From NCBI RefSeq assembly GCF_023050945.1, contig NZ_JALKIM010000006.1:1-64000 (forward strand): 64,000 bases of DNA, read 5' to 3'. This DNA comes from Anaerobiospirillum sp. NML120448 (GTDB lineage Bacteria > Pseudomonadota > Gammaproteobacteria > Enterobacterales > Succinivibrionaceae). Below the pieces are notes generated by a model. It did no database searches, was not told the DNA's origin, and saw nothing but the letters and a program-made list of their open reading frames with translations. Below, piece by piece: positions 37,027-43,994 of the stretch (position 1 is the stretch's first letter; every line of letters begins with the position of its first letter). A program made the position numbers and the translations under genes.

Positions 37027-37035
37027 GCGCCCTGC

Positions 37036-37112
37036 GGCCCATTAGCTCAGTTGGTTAGAGCAAGCGACTCATAATCGCTGGGTCTCCCGTTCGATCCGGG
37101 AATGGGCCACCA
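37036..37112 (+). tRNA. ileX: tRNA-Ile2 (anticodon CAU, read as lysidine)
   Basis: The cloverleaf is complete. The acceptor GGCCCAT pairs with ATGGGCC, discriminator A and encoded CCA follow, and the D arm is GCTCAGTTGGTTAGAGC. The anticodon arm is AGCGA-CTCATAA-TCGCT (CAT at 37070-37072) and the T arm is CCCGTTCGATCCGGG. The anticodon arm and GGCCC acceptor match E. coli ileX rather than elongator tRNA-Met, so I call Ile2 decoding AUA after TilS modification. Elongator Met is the alternative. Confidence 0.85.
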
Positions 37113-37150
37113 TCATCTGATATCTTATCTTGCTACTTAATCTTGAGCCT

Positions 37151-37192
37151 AAAAAAAACAGGCTATCTTTTCAAGATTAAGCCTGTCTTTTC
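37151..37192 (-). terminator. Terminator for the lipoprotein gene (and tRNA)
   Basis: ACAGGCT (37158-37164) pairs with AGCCTGT (37180-37186). Read on the minus strand it is followed by eight T, a strong terminator for the minus-strand gene. On the plus strand CTTTT follows, enough to help end the tRNA transcript. Confidence 0.75.
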
Positions 37193-37220
37193 AAATTCCC
37201 TTATTGTTAGATCTCAATAT

Positions 37221-37739
37221 TTAGAGTTTACAATCTTTGTGGGCATTCTTCTCAGCAGTTCTATAGCTGCCATCATAATAAACTTGTACTTGTACAGTAT
37301 TGTTGTTTTGGTTGATTAAGCGAACCTTAGAGCCTTTTTTGTAATAACAGGAGAAAGGTTGATCAACTAAAATAAATCCTTGATTAGTATTAACGGTTAA
37401 GCGAGCTCCATCAGTAGTACGATCCATAACTTTGGAACCAACTCCCGATAAGAGAGCACCTATACCTGCACCAATTAAAGTGCCTTTAGTATTACCACCT
37501 ATAATCTGACCTGCAGCAGCACCAATAGCACCACCTACAATAGCGCTATTTTGAGTATTGTAATGGTCAAGATCGATAGTAATGTATTCAACATCAGTGA
37601 TTACACCTTCAGTAAAGTAAGATACTTTACCTGCCGTACTGGTAGGATTAGTACAACCTGAGGTGATTAAGCTACCAGCAAGCACAGATGCTAATAATGT
37701 GCTGGATAATAATCTTTTGGATTTGAAAAGGTTAAGCAT
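37221..37739 (-). CDS. Glycine-zipper outer-membrane lipoprotein (SlyB/Pcp-like)
   Basis: The start at 37739 is preferred, with GGGAG five bases upstream, giving 172 residues. A signal peptide ends in the lipobox LITSGC, so the mature protein would be lipidated at the cysteine and sorted to the outer membrane. The VDVEY-like strand (GVITDVEYITID) and a double glycine zipper (AIVGGAIGAAAGQIIGG, then GTLIGAGIGALL) are the SlyB/Pcp pattern of one 2TM-type zipper domain. The C-terminal half is a beta-rich domain with two Cys. It stands as a single gene with its own terminator. Function in envelope integrity is inferred from the family. Confidence 0.82.
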   Translation of the reverse strand: MLNLFKSKRLLSSTLLASVLAGSLITSGCTNPTSTAGKVSYFTEGVITDVEYITIDLDHYNTQNSAIVGGAIGAAAGQIIGGNTKGTLIGAGIGALLSGVGSKVMDRTTDGARLTVNTNQGFILVDQPFSCYYKKGSKVRLINQNNNTVQVQVYYDGSYRTAEKNAHKDCKL

Positions 37740-37895
37740 AAATTCTCCCAAATTAATTGAGACCATATACTGAAGACAAAATAGGTTGTCTAATTTTATT
37801 TAGGCTTTTTCAGGCCTGACCCTAAAATAACATAGTAAACTTAGCATTTACTAAGATAAATCATTTTAGAGCTCTTTCATTACAAAGAATTAATT

Positions 37896-39353
37896 ATGGC
37901 TGATACAGTAGAACTAATAGTAACAAAGCTTTCTAAAAAAGGTGAGGGCATTGCCTTTTATCAAGATTGGGAAGTCTATATTCCTCAAGTATTATTAGGT
38001 GAAAAACTCCAAGTAGAGTTAGGTGAGCCTTTTGTGCAAGGATCGGCACGCCGTCCTGGTAAAGTAGTGCAAATACTTGAGCCATCTGTTCATAGAGTTA
38101 GTTCTTATCCTTGCTCTAAATTTGGTCTTTGTGGCGGCTGCCAATATATGCATGTTAACTATCAAGAACAATTGAGAGTAAAACAAGCTGATATTGCTCA
38201 GGCGGTTAACAGCGCAGTAAACAGCGCCGTAAACAACAGCGCAAGCAGCGCTGCTAAAAACTCTGCCAAGTTAGTAAACCTCAGTGCAGAAGATATTCCT
38301 ATGGAGGCTGTTGGGGCACAAAACTGTCGCTCTAAGAGTATTAGATATTTTGCTAATGATAATGAATTGGGATTAATTCAAGGTTTTTACGCCTCTCGTA
38401 GTCATGATTTGGTTGCTATTGAAAGTTGTTGCCAAGAGGTAGATGGCTTTGCCCCTTGTGCCAGTTCTTTAACTAAGTTGTTAGCCTCTAAGGGGGTTAA
38501 AGCACAGGACAGTGGAGCTGGCGCTATTAAGACTGAGTCTTTAGATCCTTTTTATGTCAAAGCCTTACAATTAAGAAAAGCTGATAATGAGCTCATGGCT
38601 TTATTAATTGTGACTGGTGCCATTGCTGATAAGCATAAGAGCGCATTAAAAACTTGGGCACAAGAGCAAGGTTTAGGTTCATTTTATGTAGGCTATAACA
38701 ATCAAAGTGGTAATAGCCTTTATTGTGAACAAGTAGAGCTAATCTATGGTCAAGAGCTCTTAGTTAAGAACTTATTAGGGCTAAACTACTATTTTGGCCC
38801 TCAGACCTTTATGCAAGTTAATTATGATATGACACAAAAGCTCTATTCTGAGGCTATTGAGCATTGTTATAAGCATAAAGCGCCTGAGAATAAAGCAGAT
38901 GAAGTAGCCTTGGATTTGTGCTGTGGTGTAGGTACCATGACCTTAGCCTTGGCCCAACACTTTAAACAAGTAATTGGTGTTGAGATTGTTGATAGTGCTA
39001 TTGAGTTGGCTCAAAAGAATGCCCTGTTAAACAATATTAACAATGTTTCCTTCATTGCCGCTGATATCAACAAAGTGTTGCCAAGCTTATTAAATAGCGC
39101 ACAAAGAGCCAAAGTTAAAGCTGTGATTGCAGATCCATCCAGAGCTGGTTTGGGTGCTGATTGTGCTCGCTTAATAGGTAAAATTCCTGGCCCTTGTGCT
39201 GTAAGTTTAATTTTCTGCTCTTTAACTGCCCTTAAAAGAGACTTGCCTATTTTATTAAAGGCTGGATTTACTATTACTAAGGTTAAAGGCTTTGATATGT
39301 TTGCCAATACTAATCATATTGAAACCTTGGTCTGTTTAACCAAAAGCAAGTAG
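37896..39353 (+). CDS. rlmD: 23S rRNA m5U methyltransferase, RlmD-like
   Basis: This is a 485-residue RNA uracil-5-methyltransferase of the TrmA/RlmC/RlmD family. An N-terminal TRAM domain (~1-65) is followed by the 4Fe-4S cysteines CSKFGLCGGC, with a fourth in ESCCQE. FGPQTFMQVN and DLCCGVGTMTLALA (SAM site) follow, then ADPSRAGLG and the catalytic cysteine in LIFCSLTALKRDL. TRAM plus Fe-S fits RlmD (U1939) best. RlmC (U747) usually lacks TRAM. A repeat AVNSAVNSAVNNSASSAAKNS sits after the Fe-S cysteines, encoded by CAGCGC-rich DNA. The catalytic loop deviates from the usual SCNP, so the exact target is less certain. Confidence 0.75.
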   Translation: MADTVELIVTKLSKKGEGIAFYQDWEVYIPQVLLGEKLQVELGEPFVQGSARRPGKVVQILEPSVHRVSSYPCSKFGLCGGCQYMHVNYQEQLRVKQADIAQAVNSAVNSAVNNSASSAAKNSAKLVNLSAEDIPMEAVGAQNCRSKSIRYFANDNELGLIQGFYASRSHDLVAIESCCQEVDGFAPCASSLTKLLASKGVKAQDSGAGAIKTESLDPFYVKALQLRKADNELMALLIVTGAIADKHKSALKTWAQEQGLGSFYVGYNNQSGNSLYCEQVELIYGQELLVKNLLGLNYYFGPQTFMQVNYDMTQKLYSEAIEHCYKHKAPENKADEVALDLCCGVGTMTLALAQHFKQVIGVEIVDSAIELAQKNALLNNINNVSFIAADINKVLPSLLNSAQRAKVKAVIADPSRAGLGADCARLIGKIPGPCAVSLIFCSLTALKRDLPILLKAGFTITKVKGFDMFANTNHIETLVCLTKSK

Positions 39354-39573
39354 TGTTGCTTTTAGTATAAAAAAGCTGGTGTAAGACTAAAGTGTGAAAT
39401 TGGTCGTGTCTTTGCTTTAGTTTGTAAGCTAAGATAATGATTATTTTGGATCTAGTCTATTGGGTTAGATCATTCTCTTTAATTTGATTATATAGGAGCC
39501 GTCCGCTACTATAGCCATGCTATGCTTAAGTGTCATACTTGCGCCCAGCTTGCTATAAAGGCGGCAATTATTT

Positions 39574-40080
39574 ATGAACACCAATGATCTTTTTGCTGAC
39601 CGCTATTCGTGCCGTAAATTTGCCGATACTCCTTTAGAGGCTTCTATTATAGAAGAGTTATTGCAAGCAGCACGTAGCGCCCCATCGGCTTGTAATGCTC
39701 AACCTTATTTCTTTTATGTATTAGGCCCTGAGGCTATGAATAAGGTTGAAAGTCTGAGATCGTGGTATCAAGCTCCCGTTGTGATCTTAGGTTGCTTAGA
39801 TACAGAAAATTATGGCTGGCAAAGAGCCAGTGATGGTGCGCTATTTAGCTCTTTTGATCTTGGTTTAGCTATGAGCCAATTAGTGTTAAAGGCAACTGAG
39901 TTCAATTTAGGCTCTTGTTATATTGCTTCTTTTGACCCAGATGAGCTAAGTAAGGTCTTAGATCTGCCTGAAAAGCATGTCCCTTATATTGCTGTAGCTT
40001 TAGGTCATGCCAGCATGGGCCCTAGCGATAATCACTATTTAAGACAAAGCCCTGATAAATTATTTAAAATTTTGCCTTAA
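39574..40080 (+). CDS. Nitroreductase-family FMN flavoprotein
   Basis: This is a 168-residue nitroreductase-fold protein. The N-terminal YSCRKFADTPLE and the phosphate-binding ARSAPSACNAQPY are the FMN-site motifs. A central DLGLAMSQLVLKATEFNLGSCYI helix and the C-terminal VALGHASMGP complete the fold. It is at the short end of the family. The substrate is unknown: such proteins reduce quinones, nitroaromatics or flavins using NAD(P)H. Single gene, AAGG ribosome site, terminator shared with the convergent pyrI. Confidence 0.85.
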   Translation: MNTNDLFADRYSCRKFADTPLEASIIEELLQAARSAPSACNAQPYFFYVLGPEAMNKVESLRSWYQAPVVILGCLDTENYGWQRASDGALFSSFDLGLAMSQLVLKATEFNLGSCYIASFDPDELSKVLDLPEKHVPYIAVALGHASMGPSDNHYLRQSPDKLFKILP

Positions 40081-40094
40081 TTGGTTAACTGCAA

Positions 40095-40139
40095 AAACAA
40101 AAAGAGCTGTACTTAATCTTAAGACAGCTCTTTTTGTTT
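40095..40139. terminator. Bidirectional terminator, nitroreductase/pyrI
   Basis: A perfect 16-bp stem (40095-40110 with 40124-40139), A-rich on one side and T-rich on the other, lies between convergent genes. Confidence 0.9.
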
Positions 40140-40159
40140 GGTCAGTAATAAACTAATTA

Positions 40160-40657
40160 TTACTTAGCAACAGCTAAATTGTTGTGGCTTAATACAACCT
40201 TACGGGCAAAGACACGCTCGCAGTAGTGGCAGCGCATCATTACCTTGCCATCTTCTTTAAAGATACGGAAACGTGGGGTAGCACCCTCTTCTACATGGGT
40301 AATGCAGTTAGAGTTAGGGCACTTGAAAGCACCTTTAATCTCAGATGGTAAACGAAGCTTGTACTTATCTACTACCTTATAGTCCTTAATGGAATTTACA
40401 GTAGCATCTGGAGCTAAGATAGCTAATTGCTCAGTCTCAGATGGAGAGAAGGTAACATCAGAAATCTTAATGATATCTTTGAAGTGATCTTCCATCTCAC
40501 GAGAGCGAAGGTTAAAGCCTACAGTAATTTGATTGTGCTTACCTAAGAAGTTAAATAAGCGCAAAATATTCATTGCTTGACCTGGAGCAATGTGGTCAAT
40601 TACAGTGCCGTTAGCAATAGCCTCAACTAATAACTTATCGTTGGTGGTCTCGCTCAT
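40160..40657 (-). CDS. pyrI: Aspartate carbamoyltransferase regulatory chain PyrI
   Basis: PyrI carries the CTP/ATP allosteric site of aspartate transcarbamoylase. The 165 residues include LVEAIANGTVIDHIAPGQA at the nucleotide-binding N-terminus and the zinc cysteines CPNSNC and CHYC that hold it to PyrB. Its AAGGAG lies inside the last codons of pyrB and its ATG is one base after the pyrB stop, so expression is translationally coupled and stoichiometric. Confidence 0.97.
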   Translation of the reverse strand: MSETTNDKLLVEAIANGTVIDHIAPGQAMNILRLFNFLGKHNQITVGFNLRSREMEDHFKDIIKISDVTFSPSETEQLAILAPDATVNSIKDYKVVDKYKLRLPSEIKGAFKCPNSNCITHVEEGATPRFRIFKEDGKVMMRCHYCERVFARKVVLSHNNLAVAK

Positions 40658-40658
40658 T

Positions 40659-41585
40659 TTAGATCTCCTTGTTTAAGACTAAGGCTAATAAGGCCTGACG
40701 GGCGTAGACACCGTTCTTGGCTTGCTGGAAGTAGTAGGCGTGAGGGGTATCGTCTACATCTAAGGTAATTTCATCAATACGTGGGAGTGGGTGCAAGATC
40801 TTCATGTTGCTCTTGGCCTCAGAGAGCATAGACTTGCTTAAGATGAACTTAGAACGTAAGTTTTGATACTCAGTCTCGTCAAAACGCTCTTTTTGCACAC
40901 GAGTCATATAGAGGATATCAACCTCAGGAATAACTTCCTCAATAGTCTCGTGAACAGAGAATTGAACATTGTGTTTCTTTAAGTGCTTGAGAATGTACTC
41001 AGGCATAGCTAAAGACTCAGGAGATACTAAGTAAATATGTACATTGTTGTACATACATAAAGCTTCAGCTAAGGAGTGTACAGTACGACCGTACTTGAGG
41101 TCACCAACAAAGGCAATCTTAAGGTTATCAACCTTACCTTGAGTCTCGGTAATGGTTAATAAGTCAAGAATAGTCTGTGATGGGTGTTGGTTGGCACCGT
41201 CACCAGCATTAATTACTGGTACTGGAGAAATATCAGCAGCTAAACGAGCAGCACCTTCTTTAGGATGACGCATTACTAAAGCATCAGTATAAGAGGTGAT
41301 AATACGAATAGAGTCTGTTAAAGTCTCACCCTTCTTTCCTAAAGAAGTGTTGGAGGCATCGGCAAAGCCAATTACTTTACCACCTAAACGCTGAATGGCG
41401 GTTTCAAAAGACAAACGAGTTCTAGTGGAGCCTTCAAAAAAAGTTACACCAATGAGTTTGCCAGCGAGCAAGTCATTACGTGGATTAGCTTTTAAAGAAA
41501 GAGCAGTTTCAAGGACATGGTCAATATGATCGCGAGAAAACTCTGAAATTGAGATGATATCTTTTTGGAAGAGGGGATTGGTCAT
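40659..41585 (-). CDS. pyrB: Aspartate carbamoyltransferase catalytic chain PyrB
   Basis: PyrB catalyses the first committed step of pyrimidine synthesis. The start at 41585 (AGGGA eight bases upstream) gives 308 residues and the family start [13 protein letters not shown]. An in-frame ATG 69 bases upstream is judged part of the leader. [12 protein letters not shown] (carbamoyl-phosphate site), the 80s loop [30 protein letters not shown] and HPLPRIDEI are conserved. An operon with pyrI and a pyrimidine-sensing promoter are discussed separately. Confidence 0.97.
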   Translation of the reverse strand: MTNPLFQKDIISISEFSRDHIDHVLETALSLKANPRNDLLAGKLIGVTFFEGSTRTRLSFETAIQRLGGKVIGFADASNTSLGKKGETLTDSIRIITSYTDALVMRHPKEGAARLAADISPVPVINAGDGANQHPSQTILDLLTITETQGKVDNLKIAFVGDLKYGRTVHSLAEALCMYNNVHIYLVSPESLAMPEYILKHLKKHNVQFSVHETIEEVIPEVDILYMTRVQKERFDETEYQNLRSKFILSKSMLSEAKSNMKILHPLPRIDEITLDVDDTPHAYYFQQAKNGVYARQALLALVLNKEI

Positions 41586-41669
41586 GGATAGTTTCCCTAC
41601 TGTTGACAGTTTAACAGTGCGGAAACAGGCAAGGTGGGTTCTCAAGAACATCATTATGCGCTGTTCCTG

Positions 41670-41683
41670 AAAAACTCATTATA
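41670..41683 (-). promoter_or_regulatory. pyrBI promoter -10 with T-tract at the start site
   Basis: On the minus strand TATAAT (41683-41678) is followed by GAG and five T (41674-41670), where transcription should start. UTP-sensitive promoters of codBA and upp in E. coli have the same arrangement (T-tract in the first transcribed bases). The -35 is poor. No leader peptide with a U-rich attenuator (pyrL type) was found in the ~86-base leader. Confidence 0.55.
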
Positions 41684-41817
41684 CAGAAATCAGAGTGAAA
41701 AAAATTAGCTACAACAAAAATAAAGTTATGATCGTGATCAAAAGCGCATAGATACGGTATTGATAGCTCAACTTGTTCACTAGTATTAAAGTTTTTTAAG
41801 AATTTTTTAAAAAACAC

Positions 41818-41846
41818 TTTACACTCAATATAAAGTTGTGCATAAT
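41818..41846 (+). promoter_or_regulatory. Promoter of tRNA-Trp
   Basis: TTTACA (41818-41823), a 17-base spacer and CATAAT (41841-41846) are followed by a GCGCAC discriminator just upstream of the tRNA. Confidence 0.75.
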
Positions 41847-41859
41847 ATGCGCACATTGC

Positions 41860-41935
41860 AGGAGCGTAGTTCTAATGGTAGAGCAGCGGTCTCCAAAACC
41901 GACGGTTGAGGGTTCGAGTCCTTCCGCTCCTGCCA
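41860..41935 (+). tRNA. trpT: tRNA-Trp (anticodon CCA)
   Basis: The acceptor AGGAGCG pairs with CGCTCCT, and the discriminator G and encoded CCA complete the end. The anticodon loop CTCCAAA has CCA at 41893-41895, and GGTTCGAGTCC is the T arm. It closely resembles E. coli tRNA-Trp. Confidence 0.96.
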
Positions 41936-41946
41936 ATTAATAAATT

Positions 41947-41968
41947 GCCCCTTAATTGGGGTTTTTTC
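41947..41968 (+). terminator. Terminator after tRNA-Trp
   Basis: The short stem CCCC-TTAATT-GGGG (41948-41961) is followed by six T and CTTTTC. Confidence 0.75.
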
Positions 41969-42205
41969 TTTTCTGGGCCATAGCAAATTAATTATTGCAA
42001 TTAAGCTCATCTCTATTAAACCTCATTATCAGCTATAGCCCACACCTAATCACCTCACAAAAATCCTTATTGCTAATCAGCTCACTTTTTGCACGGCTCT
42101 TTTTGCTATTATTACAACAAGTTTTGCTGCCAAATCATTGGCTAATACTGGTCATAAGAACTAGGTTTAGCATAATAGTCATTTAAGAGTTAAGACCACA
42201 AGGCA

Positions 42206-42313
42206 AGCGCCAGGGCACAGCCTAACAGCTTGCCTCTGGCAAGCATCAGGGCACAGCCTAACGGCCTGCCTTTGGCAAGCATAAAGGCACAGTCCCAGCT
42301 CTTGCCTCTTACA
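42206..42313. repeat. Three tandem copies of a 36-bp repeat
   Basis: Units run 42206-42241, 42242-42277 and 42278-42313, with a 6-base partial copy before. Each is AGC....GGCACAG, then a variable middle, then (C/G)TTGCCT or CTGCCT and ending (G/A)CA. Units 1 and 2 differ at about five positions and unit 3 is more diverged. They are contiguous, so not CRISPR. Internal GCTTGCC..GGCAAGC pairs make each unit a potential hairpin. The rest of the gap to 42369 has no ORF of note. Confidence 0.85.
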
Positions 42314-42368
42314 AGAGCAGAGCTATGGCTTCTGTAAGTACTGGCACATTCTAAAAGGCGTGAATTTT

Positions 42369-43355
42369 ATGAAGCTAACTTATCTTTATCACAGCGGTTT
42401 TTTACTTGAGTGTGAGAAGTGTTATGTAGTATTTGATTATTTTCTTGATGGCTATGATCTTAGTTCAAGCTTTTATGACAAGGGTGGCTTAGCCAGAGCC
42501 ATTGGCCCTTTAGGTAGCGATCAATTAGTTGAGCAAGATGACATAGAAAAATTTGAAAGCTTAGAGATTTCTGCGCCTAATACTTCCAATCCAGGCACTT
42601 TAGGCTCTTTAATTGTGAATTTAGATAAGCCTTGTTATGTCTTAGCAAGCCATTTTCATAAAGATCATTTCTTGCCTTTTATTTTTAAGATCTTGGATTA
42701 TGCCAAAGCAAGACGAGCACAAGAGAGTACTTTCCCTGAGGTAAAGCTCATTTTATCCAGTGATATCTTAAAATATCGTCGTAAAGTTTGTGCCCCTTAT
42801 GTCAATGAGCTTACTTTTCTTGCCAAAGGTGAAAGCTATCAGGATGATTTAATTAAAATTAACGCCTATGGCTCCACTGATGTGGGCGGCTCTTTTGCTG
42901 TTCATGTGCCTGAACATAATTTTTCTTTATTTCATGCTGGCGATTTTAACTATTGGCATTGGCAAGAGGAAAGCACTCCTCAAGAAATAACTCAAGCTCA
43001 TGACTTTTTCTTAAAAGAGTTAGCTTTTATTGAGCGTCACGAGTCTTATTTTGATGTCGTATTATTTCCTGTTGATCCTCGTATGCAAAAGAATATTGCC
43101 GCAGGTGCACAAGAATTTTTTGCCAAGATTAACTATCAGTTGCTAGTCCCTATGCATGTGATTGAAAAGCCACAAGAGGTACTCTCAGAGCTCAAATCAA
43201 ATGAACTCTTTAGCTCCTGTCCTATTAGCTATGACCAAGAGGGTAAAGAGCGTATCTATAATCTTAGCTTGTCTAAGAGCGCCTCTAAAGAACAGTTGCA
43301 AGTGTGGCTCCCTCATAATAGTGGAGATTGTGCTCTTATTAACTTTGGTGCGTAA
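42369..43355 (+). CDS. MBL-fold metallo-hydrolase, UlaG-like
   Basis: The 328-residue protein starts at ATG 42369 (AAGG ten bases upstream). A GTG at 42360 is too close to the site. SHFHKDHF is a variant of the HxHxDH metal motif. HAGDFNYWHW supplies the bridging Asp, and VPMHVIEKP the last His. TYLYHSGFLLE at the start is the 'H-[SA]-x-[FV]' opening of UlaG/RomA-like members. The physiological substrate is unknown. It is followed by a VOC protein 86 bases downstream. The repeat array lies directly upstream. Confidence 0.78.
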   Translation: MKLTYLYHSGFLLECEKCYVVFDYFLDGYDLSSSFYDKGGLARAIGPLGSDQLVEQDDIEKFESLEISAPNTSNPGTLGSLIVNLDKPCYVLASHFHKDHFLPFIFKILDYAKARRAQESTFPEVKLILSSDILKYRRKVCAPYVNELTFLAKGESYQDDLIKINAYGSTDVGGSFAVHVPEHNFSLFHAGDFNYWHWQEESTPQEITQAHDFFLKELAFIERHESYFDVVLFPVDPRMQKNIAAGAQEFFAKINYQLLVPMHVIEKPQEVLSELKSNELFSSCPISYDQEGKERIYNLSLSKSASKEQLQVWLPHNSGDCALINFGA

Positions 43356-43441
43356 GATTAAAATAAGAGTAATTTTTTAGGTATAGGCTCAAATTAAAGT
43401 TAAAATTAAACAGCTTAACTTAGTTTTCTGAGGATTTTTTC

Positions 43442-43822
43442 ATGAAGATTACAGCTCGTTTTGATCACTTCAATATTAATGTCACTGATCTTGACCGCTC
43501 TATTGCTTTTTACAAGGAAGCTTTAGGTTTAGAGGAAGTGCGTCGTAAGGAAGCCTCCGATGGTTCTTTTACTTTAGTTTATCTTGGTGATCAGCAAACT
43601 GGCTTTGCTCTTGAACTTACCTACTTAAAAGATCGTACTGAGCCTTATGAGCTTGGTGATAACGAGAGCCACTTATGTTTCCGTGTTAGCGAAGACTATG
43701 ATCAAGTGCGTGAGTTCCATAGAGAAATGGGCTGCATTTGTTACGAAAATGAAAAGATGGGCTTGTACTTTATTCATGATCCTGATGATTACTGGATCGA
43801 GATCTTGCCTGTTAAAAAATAA
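43442..43822 (+). CDS. gloA: VOC-family protein, glyoxalase I-like
   Basis: The 126-residue single-domain glyoxalase/VOC protein has metal ligands at the expected places: H in FDHFNI, E in ALELTY, H in SHLCFRV and E in YWIEILP. NVTDLDRSIAFYKEALGLEEVRR is typical of lactoylglutathione lyase (GloA), which turns the methylglyoxal-glutathione adduct into S-lactoylglutathione. Many homologues in anaerobes act on other thiol adducts, so the substrate is inference. Confidence 0.75.
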   Translation: MKITARFDHFNINVTDLDRSIAFYKEALGLEEVRRKEASDGSFTLVYLGDQQTGFALELTYLKDRTEPYELGDNESHLCFRVSEDYDQVREFHREMGCICYENEKMGLYFIHDPDDYWIEILPVKK

Positions 43823-43994
43823 GAGCTCAAGCTGTTATTAGTGATATGGCCAAGCCTTAGTCGTTTTATGAGTAGGGTTTGGTCTTATATGCCTTATCTG
43901 GTAGCGGATATAGGAAAGAGCGCCTTTATTGTATTCGTGTGCTTTCCTATGTCTGATATTGGCAATAATATGCCCTGATTAACTATTGCTCATT

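Noticed and set aside
37036-37112. Elongator tRNA-Met
   Set aside because: The anticodon is CAU, but the anticodon arm GCGACTCATAATCGC and acceptor GGCCC match tRNA-Ile2 (ileX) rather than metT.
41586-41860. pyrL-type leader peptide and attenuator
   Set aside because: No U-rich attenuator hairpin lies between the -10 and pyrB. The upstream in-frame ATG codes a stretch that simply continues into pyrB.
42206-42313. Possible CRISPR array
   Set aside because: The 36-bp units are directly contiguous with no spacers, only three copies, and no cas genes are in the window.
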